This document shows positions 52,232 through 61,244 of a stretch of DNA of 64,000 bases, piece after piece (the first letter of the stretch is position 1; each line of letters starts with the position of its first letter). The position numbers and the translations under genes were made by a program. The notes beneath the pieces were generated by a model. The model saw nothing but the letters and a program-made list of their open reading frames with translations, was not told where the DNA came from and did not search any database. Source of the DNA: Alphaproteobacteria bacterium. GTDB lineage: Bacteria > Pseudomonadota > Alphaproteobacteria > Micavibrionales > Micavibrionaceae. The DNA is taken from assembly GCA_009995595.1 (NCBI GenBank), contig JAACPE010000001.1:930001-994000 (forward strand), in the 5' to 3' direction.

Positions 52232-52861
52232 ATGAGTAAAAACGAAAAAACTAATTCTAACCCTATTGAGGATGCAGACATCGACCCCTTGGCGCCTACA
52301 TCGACGGAGCAGCCAGAAGAACAAACATCCCTATCTGCAGAGGAGCAAATCCACGCGCTCCAAGAAGAGCTCCTTCAGGCAAAAGACCGCACCATGCGCG
52401 CCCTTGCCGATGCAGAAAATACCCGCAAACGCGCCATCAAAGACCGCGAGGACGCTGGTAAATTTGCCATCGCAAGTTTTGCCCGCGACTTACTCAGCTT
52501 TTCTGACAATTTCAAACGCGCTATAGAAGCGATCCCAGAAGATATTAAACATATTGATCCCCGTATGGAAAACCTGATTGAAGGTATAGAGGCTATGGGC
52601 CGTGAACTGGGCTCAGTCTTTGACCGTCATGGCATTCGCAAAATTGAACCCATTGATGAAATGTTTGATCCCAACTATCACGAGGTCATGTTCGAAGCGC
52701 CCATGCCAGATAAACAACCCGGCATCATCATCCAAGTAGTCGAGCCAGGATACGTGATCAGCGACAGACTCTTACGCGCTGCCAAAGTCGGCGTCGCCAA
52801 AGCAGGCGTCGCCCCTGCCAGCCCCACAGAGCCCGGATCAAAAGTCGATATCCAAGGTTAG
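52232..52861 (+). CDS. grpE: Nucleotide exchange factor GrpE
   Basis: A 209-residue GrpE, which releases ADP from DnaK. An acidic N-terminal 40 residues is followed by the long coiled coil (ALQEELLQAKDRTMRALADAENTRKRAIKDRED), FARDLLSFSDNFKRAIEA, and the beta domain with FDPNYHEVMFE.P....PG.I.QV.EPGY...DRLLRAAKVGVAK. Two bases separate its stop from the convergent hypothetical gene. Confidence 0.96.
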   Translation: MSKNEKTNSNPIEDADIDPLAPTSTEQPEEQTSLSAEEQIHALQEELLQAKDRTMRALADAENTRKRAIKDREDAGKFAIASFARDLLSFSDNFKRAIEAIPEDIKHIDPRMENLIEGIEAMGRELGSVFDRHGIRKIEPIDEMFDPNYHEVMFEAPMPDKQPGIIIQVVEPGYVISDRLLRAAKVGVAKAGVAPASPTEPGSKVDIQG

Positions 52862-52862
52862 A

Positions 52863-53444
52863 TTACGGACCGCTTGGTTTTGTTAGTTTATCAAGGCGCC
52901 GCATCGCTTTATCGTTTCTATCCGTGAAAACGGGAGCTAAGATAGTCAACATGTGTTCGGCTCTGGCTGTAAAAGCAGACAGCGTTTTTTGACTGAACTG
53001 ATTTAGTTCTATGGCAGGAATCCCACCTGCTTTGTTAACATGAGCCTGTAATCCCATAGTAGTGAATTCAACATGAACGGCCTGCGATTCTCTATCAAAG
53101 CTTATGCGTAAATAAACATCTACATGCTTTCTACGGCCATCAACAATTCCCTCTTTTAGGCGGCGCTCCGCATACCATGTGCCTCTTAACAAGCTATCAT
53201 TTTTATACCTCTCTTCACTCTCCGCCCCACGAATACGAAAAGTATGTATCAGTTTTGTAGGCTTGATTAAAGTTTGCTCATCAAAACCATCAATTAAATT
53301 TATGCGTGCTTCATTAAAAGGGTGAATGCTGTATTTATTTTGCGTGGCTTCCAAAAAATCACGTAAAAAGTTAACTGTTTTTAACAAAACAGGAGCAAAA
53401 TCATGCCCTCTAGCGGCTTTTTGAAAATGCACAGTCCTAACCAT
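52863..53444 (-). CDS. Hypothetical protein between grpE and dnaK
   Basis: A 193-residue protein of unknown family on the opposite strand to grpE and dnaK. It is basic, with an RIRGAESEERYKN segment and a beta-rich centre (HVDVYLRISFDRESQAVHVEFTTM). No signal peptide. A possible AT-rich promoter region (53445-53650) upstream is shared with dnaK. Probably a lineage-specific insertion in the chaperone cluster. Confidence 0.65.
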   Translation of the reverse strand: MVRTVHFQKAARGHDFAPVLLKTVNFLRDFLEATQNKYSIHPFNEARINLIDGFDEQTLIKPTKLIHTFRIRGAESEERYKNDSLLRGTWYAERRLKEGIVDGRRKHVDVYLRISFDRESQAVHVEFTTMGLQAHVNKAGGIPAIELNQFSQKTLSAFTARAEHMLTILAPVFTDRNDKAMRRLDKLTKPSGP

Positions 53445-53508
53445 ATTGTTTACATAACATTAAAGATTGTACTATTCAAGAATAATTACGCAATAATATT
53501 TCACAACA

Positions 53509-53539
53509 CTTGAAATGCTCTATCCCTTTTTGGTATAAG
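53509..53539 (+). promoter_or_regulatory. Weak candidate promoter upstream of dnaK
   Basis: CTTGAA (53509-53514), which matches both -35 and RpoH-type -35, and TATAAG (53534-53539) at 19 bases. Spacing is long, and the C-rich RpoH -10 is not seen. No CIRCE element (TTAGCACTC repeat) lies in this 205-base gap. Confidence 0.3.
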
Positions 53540-53650
53540 ATTAGATGTGAAGCGCTGTGAAAAACGGGCTTTAATTTTGTAAAACATAGTCTTAAAGGTT
53601 GAATCATCAGCATTAAGGCTTTAAATCTTGCTTATTATAAGGAGAAGAAA

Positions 53651-55609
53651 ATGTCTAAAGTAATTGGTATCGATCTCGGTACAACTAACTCTTGTGTTGC
53701 CGTCATGGACGGTAAAGAAGCCAAAATCATCGAAAACTCTGAAGGGGCGCGTACAACGCCCTCTATGGTAGCTTTTACAAAAGACGATGAGCGTCTAGTC
53801 GGGCAGCCCGCCAAACGCCAGGCAGTTACAAACCCCGAAAACACTGTCTTTGCCATCAAGCGCCTTATTGGTCGCCGTTTTAATGATAAAGACGTGCAAG
53901 AAATGGCCTCAAAAGCACCATTTAAAATCGTTGCTGGTGATAATGGTGATGCCTGCGTGGAAATTAACGGCGAGATCATGGCGCCTTCACAAATTTCTGC
54001 GATGATCTTACAAAAAATGAAAGAAACAGCTGAAAGCTATCTTGGCGAAAAAGTAGACCAAGCCGTTATCACTGTTCCTGCTTATTTCAACGACAGCCAG
54101 CGCCAGGCCACCAAAGATGCTGGTAAAATAGCAGGCCTTGAAGTGCTCCGTATTATCAACGAGCCAACAGCCGCCGCACTTGCCTATGGCCTAGATAAAA
54201 AATCATCTGGTACAATCATCGTCTATGACCTTGGTGGTGGTACATTCGATGTGTCTGTCCTTGAGATTGGCGACGGTGTATTCGAAGTAAAATCAACCAA
54301 CGGTGATACATTCCTTGGTGGTGAAGACTTTGACACGCGCATCATCGAATATCTTGCAGATGAATTTAAAAAAGAGCAAGGCATTGATTTACGCCAAGAC
54401 AAACTGGCGCTTCAACGCCTTAAAGAAGCCGCAGAAAAAGCGAAGATTGAACTCTCTTCTGCCCAACAAACAGAAGTCAATTTACCATTCGTCACCGCTG
54501 ATGCCTCTGGCCCGAAACACCTAAACATTAAATTGTCACGTGCCAAGCTTGAGAGCCTTGTGGATGATCTTGTAAAACGTACAATCGAACCAGTGAAAGC
54601 TGCGCTGAAAGATGCGGGTATCAAGGCTTCTAACATTGACGAAGTTGTTATGGTTGGTGGTATGACCCGCATGCCAAAAATCATCGAAACCGTAAAAGAC
54701 TTCTTTGGTAAAGAACCGCATAAAGGCGTGAACCCTGACGAAGTTGTCGCCGATGGTGCGGCTATTCAAGGCGGCGTTCTTCAAGGGGATGTTAAAGATG
54801 TTCTTCTTCTCGATGTGACGCCATTATCACTAGGTATCGAAACGTTGGGCGGTGTGTTTACGCGTCTTATTGACCGCAACACCACAATCCCAACCAAGAA
54901 ATCGCAAGTGTTCTCAACTGCCGAAGACAATCAATCTGCCGTGACCATCCGTGTTTTCCAAGGGGAACGTGAAATGGCCGCTGATAACAAAATCCTCGGT
55001 CAGTTTGATCTTGTGGGTATTCCCGGCGCGCCGCGCGGCATTCCTCAAATCGAAGTGACGTTTGATATTGATGCCAACGGTATTGTTCAGGTCTCTGCCA
55101 AAGACAAAGCGACAGGCAAGGAACAGCAAATTCGTATCCAAGCCAGTGGTGGTTTATCTGATGATGATATCGAGAAAATGGTCAAAGACGCCGAAAGCAA
55201 TGCGGAAACAGATAAAAAACGTCGCGCCGCCGTTGAAGCACGTAACCAAGCTGAAAGCCTGATACATCAAACGCAAAGCACGATCGCTGATCTCGGTGAT
55301 GATGTTCCAGAGCAAGAAAAAGGTGAAATTGACAAGGCCATCTCTGATCTTAAAGACATCCTCGACAATGAAAAAGCTGAACCTGCGGATATCACAGCTA
55401 AAACAGATGTGCTAATGCAGGCCTCTATGAAGCTTGGTGAACTTGTTTACAAAAAACAACAAGAAGAGGCTGCAGCAGAAGGCGCAGAAGATGAAGTCAA
55501 ACAGGCAAAAGGCAAAACGCCAGATAATGTTGTTGATGCCGATGTGATTGATGTCTCCGACATCAAGCTCGAAGATGACGAAGAAGACGATAAACGCGCG
55601 TCAAAATAA
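53651..55609 (+). CDS. dnaK: Chaperone protein DnaK (Hsp70)
   Basis: A 652-residue Hsp70. The ATPase domain has [47 protein letters not shown] and VGGMTRMP; the substrate domain starts after the [11 protein letters not shown] linker (about residue 390). The C-terminal lid ends in an acidic [15 protein letters not shown] tail, common in alphaproteobacteria. AAGGAGAAG precedes the ATG. A strong terminator follows. Confidence 0.98.
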   Translation: MSKVIGIDLGTTNSCVAVMDGKEAKIIENSEGARTTPSMVAFTKDDERLVGQPAKRQAVTNPENTVFAIKRLIGRRFNDKDVQEMASKAPFKIVAGDNGDACVEINGEIMAPSQISAMILQKMKETAESYLGEKVDQAVITVPAYFNDSQRQATKDAGKIAGLEVLRIINEPTAAALAYGLDKKSSGTIIVYDLGGGTFDVSVLEIGDGVFEVKSTNGDTFLGGEDFDTRIIEYLADEFKKEQGIDLRQDKLALQRLKEAAEKAKIELSSAQQTEVNLPFVTADASGPKHLNIKLSRAKLESLVDDLVKRTIEPVKAALKDAGIKASNIDEVVMVGGMTRMPKIIETVKDFFGKEPHKGVNPDEVVADGAAIQGGVLQGDVKDVLLLDVTPLSLGIETLGGVFTRLIDRNTTIPTKKSQVFSTAEDNQSAVTIRVFQGEREMAADNKILGQFDLVGIPGAPRGIPQIEVTFDIDANGIVQVSAKDKATGKEQQIRIQASGGLSDDDIEKMVKDAESNAETDKKRRAAVEARNQAESLIHQTQSTIADLGDDVPEQEKGEIDKAISDLKDILDNEKAEPADITAKTDVLMQASMKLGELVYKKQQEEAAAEGAEDEVKQAKGKTPDNVVDADVIDVSDIKLEDDEEDDKRASK

Positions 55610-55614
55610 ACAAT

Positions 55615-55645
55615 AAAGGAGAGGGTCTTACCGCCCTCTCCTTTT
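55615..55645 (+). terminator. Rho-independent terminator after dnaK
   Basis: GGAGAGGG (55618-55625), 8-base loop, CCCTCTCC (55634-55641), then TTTT. It separates dnaK from the GNAT and dnaJ genes. Confidence 0.88.
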
Positions 55646-55661
55646 ACCATCAAGAAAAAGT

Positions 55662-56150
55662 ATGCCATACACAATTGCTTATCTTGCTGATCATAAAAAC
55701 CATTTAGAAACAGTATCCAAATGGTATTGGGATGAATGGGATCAACATGAAGGATGGAGCTTAGAGCGTTCTTTAAATTTTGCCAAGCAAGGCTGTCATA
55801 AAGACAGATTAGATATAATCTTGATTGCCTTAAATGAAATGAATGAGTGTATAGGAACGATACAGGCACTTGAGGAATGGGGAATTGGCGAAGAAATACC
55901 CAACCATTTAAGGCAATATAGCCCTTGGATTGGCAGTTTATATGTAAGGGAAGACCAGCGCGAGACAAAATTAGCATATGATTTATGCTATGCTATAAAA
56001 CAAAGCATTGTAAAAATTGGCGTCAAAAACTGCTATGCCGCAACAGGCCATCTTGATAATTTTTTTAAAATGCAAAAAGGCAAAATTATTGATGAGACCT
56101 TTTTTGCAAATGAACAAATGAGGATCTACGCATTCTCTTTAATAAATTAA
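55662..56150 (+). CDS. GNAT-family N-acetyltransferase between dnaK and dnaJ
   Basis: A 162-residue protein. SPWIGSLYVREDQRETKLAYDLCYAIKQSIVKIGVKNCYAATGHLDNFF follows the GNAT core (strand beta-4, acetyl-CoA region, helix, strand), but the R/Q-x-x-G-x-G/A loop is weak: REDQRETKLA. Function unknown; it is AT-rich and sits in an unusual place, splitting the normally adjacent dnaK and dnaJ. Twenty bases before dnaJ. Confidence 0.68.
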   Translation: MPYTIAYLADHKNHLETVSKWYWDEWDQHEGWSLERSLNFAKQGCHKDRLDIILIALNEMNECIGTIQALEEWGIGEEIPNHLRQYSPWIGSLYVREDQRETKLAYDLCYAIKQSIVKIGVKNCYAATGHLDNFFKMQKGKIIDETFFANEQMRIYAFSLIN

Positions 56151-56169
56151 ACAGATATTAGGATAGTCA

Positions 56170-57318
56170 ATGTCTACAAACCATTATGAAACATTAGGCG
56201 TCACCAAAAGCGCAGACGCCGCGGAAATTAAAAAAGCATATCGTAAATTGGCGATGAAATATCATCCCGATCAAAACCAAGATAACGCAGAAGCGGAAGA
56301 AAAATTTAAACAAGTCAACGCGGCTTATGATGTTTTAAAAGACGAACAAAAACGCGCAGCCTATGACCGTTTTGGAGATGCGGCGTTTGATGGCTCTATG
56401 GGCAGCGGTGCAGGGCGCGGCGGCTTTGGGAATGCAGGCTTTGGCGGAAATTTTTCTGATATATTTGAAGACATGTTTGGCGATTTTATGGGCGGAAGCC
56501 GCAATAGCTCTGGCGCTCGCCGCGGTGCGGATTTGCAATACGCCCATGAAATCTCCCTCGAGGATGCTTATAAAGGCGTTGAAACCATTTTAAAAGTCCC
56601 TATGCAAGATGTCTGTGATGGCTGTAAAGGCTCTGGCGCGCAAGATGGAACATCTTCCCAAGAATGCCCGACATGCGAGGGCGCGGGGCGTGTGCGCGCG
56701 CAACAAGGTTTCTTCACCATTGAACGCGGCTGCGAAACATGTGGCGGGCAAGGCACCGTTATCAAAGATCCTTGTAAAAAATGCTCTGGCGCCGGTCGTT
56801 TGCGTAAGGAAAAAACACTTAAAATCAATATCCCTAAGGGGATTGATTCGGGGCGGCGTATCCGCCTTACTGGTGAGGGCGAAGCGGGTTTGCGCGGCGG
56901 CCCATCAGGTGATCTATATGTTCTGATCACCGTGAAACCACACAAATTCTTCCGCCGGGATGGCGTCCATCTGTATTGCCGCGTCCCAATTGCCATGACA
57001 AAAGCGGCCCTAGGCGGCGAAGTCGAGGTGCCAACCATAAGCGGCACATCAAAAAAAATTAAAATCCCCGCTGGCACACAAACAGGACAACAGCTTCGCT
57101 TAAAAGAACAAGGCATGCCTGTCATGCAGTCCAATACGTTAGGGGATATGTATATTGAGATCTTTGTTGAAACCCCAGTAAACCTAAGCTCGAAACAAAA
57201 AGAAGTGTTTAAGAAGCTCGATCAGGAATTACACGGAAAAGACGGCAAAACCTACTCTCCCGAATCCAGCGGCTTTTTCGACAAAATGAAGGACTTATGG
57301 TCTGATCTTAAGGATTAG
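56170..57318 (+). CDS. dnaJ: Chaperone protein DnaJ
   Basis: A 382-residue DnaJ. J domain (residues 1-70) has the HPD motif in KYHPDQNQ. A Gly/Phe-rich region (residues 75-115) follows. The zinc-binding domain has four CxxCxGxG repeats ([32 protein letters not shown]). The C-terminal substrate domains are complete. Stimulates DnaK ATPase. A thioesterase gene follows after 18 bases. Confidence 0.97.
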   Translation: MSTNHYETLGVTKSADAAEIKKAYRKLAMKYHPDQNQDNAEAEEKFKQVNAAYDVLKDEQKRAAYDRFGDAAFDGSMGSGAGRGGFGNAGFGGNFSDIFEDMFGDFMGGSRNSSGARRGADLQYAHEISLEDAYKGVETILKVPMQDVCDGCKGSGAQDGTSSQECPTCEGAGRVRAQQGFFTIERGCETCGGQGTVIKDPCKKCSGAGRLRKEKTLKINIPKGIDSGRRIRLTGEGEAGLRGGPSGDLYVLITVKPHKFFRRDGVHLYCRVPIAMTKAALGGEVEVPTISGTSKKIKIPAGTQTGQQLRLKEQGMPVMQSNTLGDMYIEIFVETPVNLSSKQKEVFKKLDQELHGKDGKTYSPESSGFFDKMKDLWSDLKD

Positions 57319-57336
57319 CAATAAGGGTTAACAAAA

Positions 57337-57762
57337 ATGAAAAATATTTGGTTTGAAAAATATGAACTCGACATGCTCAACGGTATGCGTAATGCCAATA
57401 TGGCAGGGCATCTAGGGATTGAATTTCTTGAAATTGGTGATGATTACCTAAAAGCCCGCATGCCCGTAGATGAGCGAACAAAACAGGCCTTTGGCATCTT
57501 GCATGGCGGGGCATCTTGCGTGTTATCCGAGACGCTTGGCTCTGTCTCGGCATGGATGGCGATTGACCCTACAAAACACCGCGCTGTCGGCATTGAAATC
57601 AATGCCAACCATCTCCGCTCTGCTTCAGAGGGCTTCGTCACTGGTATTTGTAAGCCTATTCGTATCGGGCGCAGCCTTCATGTCTGGAATACTGAAATAT
57701 TTGGCGATAATGACAAAATGACCTGCACCAGCCGCCTCACCGTTTCAATACAACCCAAATAA
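57337..57762 (+). CDS. PaaI-family thioesterase (hotdog fold)
   Basis: A 141-residue hotdog-fold protein. FGILHGGASCVLSETLGSVSAWM carries the HGG motif with the catalytic region, followed by GIEINANHLRSASEGFVTGICKPIRIGRSLHVW. Hydrolyses aryl- or acyl-CoA thioesters; exact substrate unknown. It lies 18 bases after dnaJ on the same strand. Confidence 0.9.
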   Translation: MKNIWFEKYELDMLNGMRNANMAGHLGIEFLEIGDDYLKARMPVDERTKQAFGILHGGASCVLSETLGSVSAWMAIDPTKHRAVGIEINANHLRSASEGFVTGICKPIRIGRSLHVWNTEIFGDNDKMTCTSRLTVSIQPK

Positions 57763-57820
57763 GCGCACATTACAAAAAATTAGCGATAATCTAACCGTTA
57801 CGCCTTTACAAAAGGGGCTT

Positions 57821-57862
57821 AAAACCCTGATAATAAAGCCTAACGAATTCACAGGGGTTTTT
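57821..57862 (+). terminator. Probable terminator after the thioesterase gene
   Basis: AAAACCCTG (57821-57829) and CAGGGGTTTTT (57852-57862) pair with one bulged base and end in a T run. It could end the dnaJ-thioesterase transcript. The loop is 22 bases, so it is less certain than the others. Confidence 0.5.
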
Positions 57863-57875
57863 CACCTCATCCAAA

Positions 57876-58172
57876 ATGATGTATAATAGTACGATGTATA
57901 TGCGACAACGCGCCAACAAGCTTGAGCTGCCAGGAAATCATAAATTTCTGATGTTGGCGTGTATTCTTATCTCTGCCTTGGGGTACGTCGCCGATGGTTA
58001 TAAGCAAAAATCAACAAATGCTTGCTTAAAACGGATAGAAGGCAATAAAAAGATTGCGATGAGCAATTTTGACCGCGCATCAAAAACAAACAACGTCATT
58101 GACAGGAAACTAGCGGCGCAATATGCGGGCTATCTCTCTCAAAATTCAGATAAAGTCTGCGATGGACTTTAA
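57876..58172 (+). CDS. Small membrane-anchored hypothetical protein
   Basis: A 98-residue frame with one membrane segment (FLMLACILISALGYVA, about residues 24-40) after a short basic start and a polar, Lys-rich C-terminal half. A TATAAT box (57882-57887) lies inside the first codons of the longest version, so the real start may be the Met at 57894 or 57900, giving a leaderless transcript and 90-92 residues. The 3' end precedes dapB by 19 bases. Function unknown. Confidence 0.55.
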   Translation: MMYNSTMYMRQRANKLELPGNHKFLMLACILISALGYVADGYKQKSTNACLKRIEGNKKIAMSNFDRASKTNNVIDRKLAAQYAGYLSQNSDKVCDGL

Positions 58173-58191
58173 AACAAATCAGGGCAATCAA

Positions 58192-58905
58192 ATGAAAATT
58201 GGTGTTACAGGATATAAGGGCCGAGTTGGTCAAATTTTAGTGCAAGAAATAAGCGCGCATGCCTTCTTGGAATTTATCGGCGGCATTGAAAAAGACGATG
58301 ACCCGCTGCCAGTTTTTGAAAAAGCAGACGCTATTATTGATTTCACTCACCCTGATGCAGCTGTTAAGCACGTTGCCCTAGCCGCACAAACGAAAACAGC
58401 CATGATTATAGGGACAACAGGCTTAACACAGGAACAAGAATCGAAACTTGCCGAGGCAGCAAAGCATACCGCCATCATGTACGCTGCTAATATGAGTGTT
58501 GGTGTAAATATGCTCCTTGCCCTTGTTAAACAGGCCGCGCAGCGCCTTGGCCCCGAATGGGATATCGAAATATTCGAAACACATCACCATCATAAAATTG
58601 ATAGCCCCTCAGGCACAGCTCTTGCCATTGGCAAAGCTGCGCGAGAGGGACGCGGCGGCGTTGGTGATTTTGTGACAGATCGTACAGGTAAAAGAAATCA
58701 AGGCGATATCGGATACGCTGTCCAGCGCGGCGGCGATATTGTAGGCGAGCATACCGCAACATTTTTTAGTCAAGGCGAGCGTATAGAACTAGGACATCGC
58801 GCAACAGATCGGGCGCTTTTTGCAAAGGGCGCCTTACGCGCCGTACAGTGGATTAAAGACAAACCTGCTGGATTATATTCGATGCAAGATGTGTTAGATT
58901 TATAA
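58192..58905 (+). CDS. dapB: 4-hydroxy-tetrahydrodipicolinate reductase
   Basis: A 237-residue DapB of the lysine/diaminopimelate pathway. IGVTGYKGRVGQILVQEI (NAD(P)H site), DFTHPDAAV, GTTGL, MSVGVNMLL, the catalytic HHHHKIDSPSGTAL and GEHTATFFSQGERIELGHRA are visible. The longest frame begins 69 bases earlier within the preceding gene; ATG at 58192 fits the family N-terminus and has CAGGG upstream. The family's usual length is about 240-270. Confidence 0.95.
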   Translation: MKIGVTGYKGRVGQILVQEISAHAFLEFIGGIEKDDDPLPVFEKADAIIDFTHPDAAVKHVALAAQTKTAMIIGTTGLTQEQESKLAEAAKHTAIMYAANMSVGVNMLLALVKQAAQRLGPEWDIEIFETHHHHKIDSPSGTALAIGKAAREGRGGVGDFVTDRTGKRNQGDIGYAVQRGGDIVGEHTATFFSQGERIELGHRATDRALFAKGALRAVQWIKDKPAGLYSMQDVLDL

Positions 58906-58909
58906 AACC

Positions 58910-59425
58910 CTAAACAGCAGCCTCAATTTCAAGAAGACGTTTTTTTAGATCAATCCCCCAGCCATAATTACCAAGAGCGCCCGATTTTTGCACAACGCGG
59001 TGACACGGTATAATTAAAGAGATCGGGTTCTCCCCCACAGCAGTCCCCACCGCTCGAAATGCCTTTGGCCTGCCAATATCATTTGCCACATCGCCATAGC
59101 TGACGACTTTACCCCGCGGAATGGATAACAGTGCATTCCAAACTTCTTTTTGAAAAACCGTCCCTTTTATGTGAGTGCGAACAGAGCGCAAATGATCCCC
59201 CTCCCACGCCTCAAAAATACGATCAAGCGTGCCAAGTGTTGCCCCTTCTTCTTCGATAAACTCTGCGCCGTCAAAGTAAGCCTTCATGCGGATTAAACCA
59301 TCGCCTTTATAAGCCCCCTGCTCAACGCTCGTCATAAATCCAAGCCAACAAAGCCCCTGCTCCGCTTGTCCAATAACAATTTGGCCCAATGCTGTATCAT
59401 GAATTCCGTAAGTGATTTTTTGCAT
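58910..59425 (-). CDS. ogt: Methylated-DNA-protein cysteine methyltransferase
   Basis: A 171-residue O6-alkylguanine-DNA alkyltransferase. The active-site Cys is in IPCHRVV, with the preceding GRPKAFRAVGTAVGENP helix-turn-helix and the N-terminal cap. It removes O6-methyl groups from guanine in a suicide reaction. Divergent from nth, 21 bases apart, so two DNA repair genes share a control region. Confidence 0.95.
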   Translation of the reverse strand: MQKITYGIHDTALGQIVIGQAEQGLCWLGFMTSVEQGAYKGDGLIRMKAYFDGAEFIEEEGATLGTLDRIFEAWEGDHLRSVRTHIKGTVFQKEVWNALLSIPRGKVVSYGDVANDIGRPKAFRAVGTAVGENPISLIIPCHRVVQKSGALGNYGWGIDLKKRLLEIEAAV

Positions 59426-59446
59426 AAAATAGAGTATAAACGCCCT

Positions 59447-60079
59447 ATGAAAAAAGACAATGTTATTGAATTTTTCTCCCGCCTTCAGGCCATTGAGCCA
59501 GAGCCCAAAGGGGAGTTAAATTATACCAATCCTTTTACGCTTTTAGTCGCCGTTGTCTTATCCGCGCAGGCAACAGATATTGGCGTCAATAAAGCCACCG
59601 AGGCGCTGTTTAAGGCCGCCGACACGCCAGAGAAAATGGTGGCGCTTGGTGAGAAAAAAATCAGGGACTATATTAAAACAATAGGTCTTTTTAATGCAAA
59701 AGCAAAGAACGTCTATAAACTCTCCCAAATACTGATAGATGAGCATAATTCAGTCGTTCCCCAAGATCGTGATGCCCTTGTTATGCTGCCGGGTGTTGGC
59801 CGTAAAACAGCCAATGTTGTTCTCAACATGGCCTTTGGTCAGCCCACAATTGCCGTGGATACCCATTTATTTCGCGTCAGTAACCGAACAGGGCTAGCCG
59901 GCGGCAAAACGGTTGAGGCGGTTGAGGCCAAATTAGAAAAGAAAATACCCAAAGAATTTTTACTCCATGCGCATCACTGGCTGATCCTTCATGGCCGTTA
60001 TATCTGCAAAGCGCGCAAGCCTGATTGCCCCAATTGTCCCGTTAATGATTTATGCCGTTTTAAAAGTAAAACGCTGTAA
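59447..60079 (+). CDS. nth: Endonuclease III
   Basis: A 210-residue base-excision glycosylase/AP lyase for oxidised pyrimidines. The helix-hairpin-helix LPGVGRKTANVVLNMAF with its catalytic Lys, VDTHLFRVSNR with the catalytic Asp, and the C-terminal 4Fe-4S motif C-x6-C-x2-C-x5-C (CKARKPDCPNCPVNDLC) are intact. The frame is open 27 codons upstream into ogt, but the ATG at 59447 fits the family start. Confidence 0.96.
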   Translation: MKKDNVIEFFSRLQAIEPEPKGELNYTNPFTLLVAVVLSAQATDIGVNKATEALFKAADTPEKMVALGEKKIRDYIKTIGLFNAKAKNVYKLSQILIDEHNSVVPQDRDALVMLPGVGRKTANVVLNMAFGQPTIAVDTHLFRVSNRTGLAGGKTVEAVEAKLEKKIPKEFLLHAHHWLILHGRYICKARKPDCPNCPVNDLCRFKSKTL

Positions 60080-60090
60080 ACCAAGGCAAC

Positions 60091-60123
60091 AAAAAAGCCA
60101 GACCGTTTCCAGTCTGGCTTTTA
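60091..60123. terminator. Bidirectional terminator between nth and the bactofilin gene
   Basis: AAAAGCCAGAC (60093-60103), 8-base loop, GTCTGGCTTTT (60112-60122). A/T runs on both sides let it end both convergent transcripts. Confidence 0.88.
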
Positions 60124-60163
60124 TGAATTAGAGAGTAATACGCGATTAACTGTTAATCTTTAT

Positions 60164-60952
60164 TTATGACGCAGCTTTATCTGCAAACGGAAGCTCTGCA
60201 TGGTTATCTTGCTGAACTTTTGCTTTTGTCGTTTTCATTGTTTTCTTGGAAGTACGGTTTGCCCCTTGTGAATCAAATGGCATAACAGACCCTTCGATCA
60301 TTGCGCCAGCTTCGATTTGAAGCTCTTTATAAGTCACTGAACCAATAATTGTCCCTGTAGATTGAACTGTAAGACGGCCATTCACTGTGATGTCGCCTTC
60401 GAAACGACCTGCAATTGTTGCTGATTCAATTTCGACTGTGCCGTAAAATGCGCCGCTTTCAGAAATATCCATGTTTGACGCCCCTTTAAGAGCCGCCTCA
60501 ACAGTGCCCTCAACAATAAGGTAATCACAAGATTCAATTTCACCAGAAAGAGAGATCCCTTGACCAATCACAAGCTTACGCCCTTCTGACTCCGCTCTAC
60601 CTGCAGGTTGCGGTGAATAAGACGGCGTGCTCGCACCCGGATATGATCCTGGGTAAGATGGACGTGAAACAGGCTGCGACGCCATTGGCTGCGCTGGTCT
60701 ATTAAAGTTATTACCGGGAATATCGACACGGTTTTCTGTTTGTGTCTCTTGTTCTTTTGCTTGTGGTGAATTCATTGTCTCTACTTCCTTTTTCATTTCC
60801 TGAGGTTGAATTGTGTTTGGTGTGGTTGATTGTGCAGGATTGACCGTGCTGTTATTCATGTTTGGCGCTTGCTGCTCAGGCGTCTGAGAAGATGGAGCGT
60901 GATCTGGCTCTTGTGCTTCTATTGTCGTTTTTTTCTGCATATTATGAAACAT
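60164..60952 (-). CDS. Bactofilin family cytoskeletal protein
   Basis: A 262-residue protein. The first 120 residues are Gln/Pro/Asn/Ser-rich and disordered. From about residue 125 the bactofilin beta-helix domain follows: GQGISLSGEIESCDYLIVEGTVEA, IAGRFEGDITVNGRLTV, TGTIIGSVTYKELQIEAGAMIEGSV. The last 40 residues are Lys-rich. Bactofilins polymerise without nucleotide and place envelope-modifying enzymes. ATG at 60952 follows GGGGGA; a TTG four codons upstream is less likely. Confidence 0.93.
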   Translation of the reverse strand: MFHNMQKKTTIEAQEPDHAPSSQTPEQQAPNMNNSTVNPAQSTTPNTIQPQEMKKEVETMNSPQAKEQETQTENRVDIPGNNFNRPAQPMASQPVSRPSYPGSYPGASTPSYSPQPAGRAESEGRKLVIGQGISLSGEIESCDYLIVEGTVEAALKGASNMDISESGAFYGTVEIESATIAGRFEGDITVNGRLTVQSTGTIIGSVTYKELQIEAGAMIEGSVMPFDSQGANRTSKKTMKTTKAKVQQDNHAELPFADKAAS

Positions 60953-60964
60953 AGCGTCCCCCAA

Positions 60965-61244
60965 TAGGTTTGTTGCAAAAATGAACTGATACGGTCAGTA
61001 CCGAAACAAATCATTGCTATTTATGAATAAAAAGACGCTATCACGGCGCTTTTAGTAGGGCAAGCCTGTAATTTTAAAAAATGAGGATTATTTTTTAACG
61101 CCTTGAAAAATAATAATTATCACTCGGGCTCTTCGAAAATGCACCTTATTACGATACGACAAGTACTCATAAAAATGTCTATAATCTTGCTTTTTGAGGC
61201 AAATTTCATAAAGATGCATCACCTCACTTAATAAGGAATAAATT
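60965..61244. other. Intergenic region between bactofilin and DUF389 genes
   Basis: About 280 AT-rich bases without a convincing gene. A perfect TATAAT box at 61180-61185 (with a poor -35 17 bases upstream) probably drives the DUF389 gene. A small ACTGA-TACGG-TCAGT dyad at about 60983-60997 lies near the bactofilin start. Confidence 0.45.

Noticed and set aside
53445-53650. CIRCE element upstream of dnaK
   Set aside because: Searched for TTAGCACTC-N9-GAGTGCTAA by eye on both strands here and before hrcA; not present.
55447-55977. 176-residue minus-strand frame across the dnaK end, terminator and GNAT start
   Set aside because: It reads through the dnaK terminator and the serine run is the complement of the acidic dnaK tail.
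56568-57134. 188-residue frame antisense to dnaJ
   Set aside because: Pro/Arg/Ser-rich shadow of the zinc-finger region of dnaJ.
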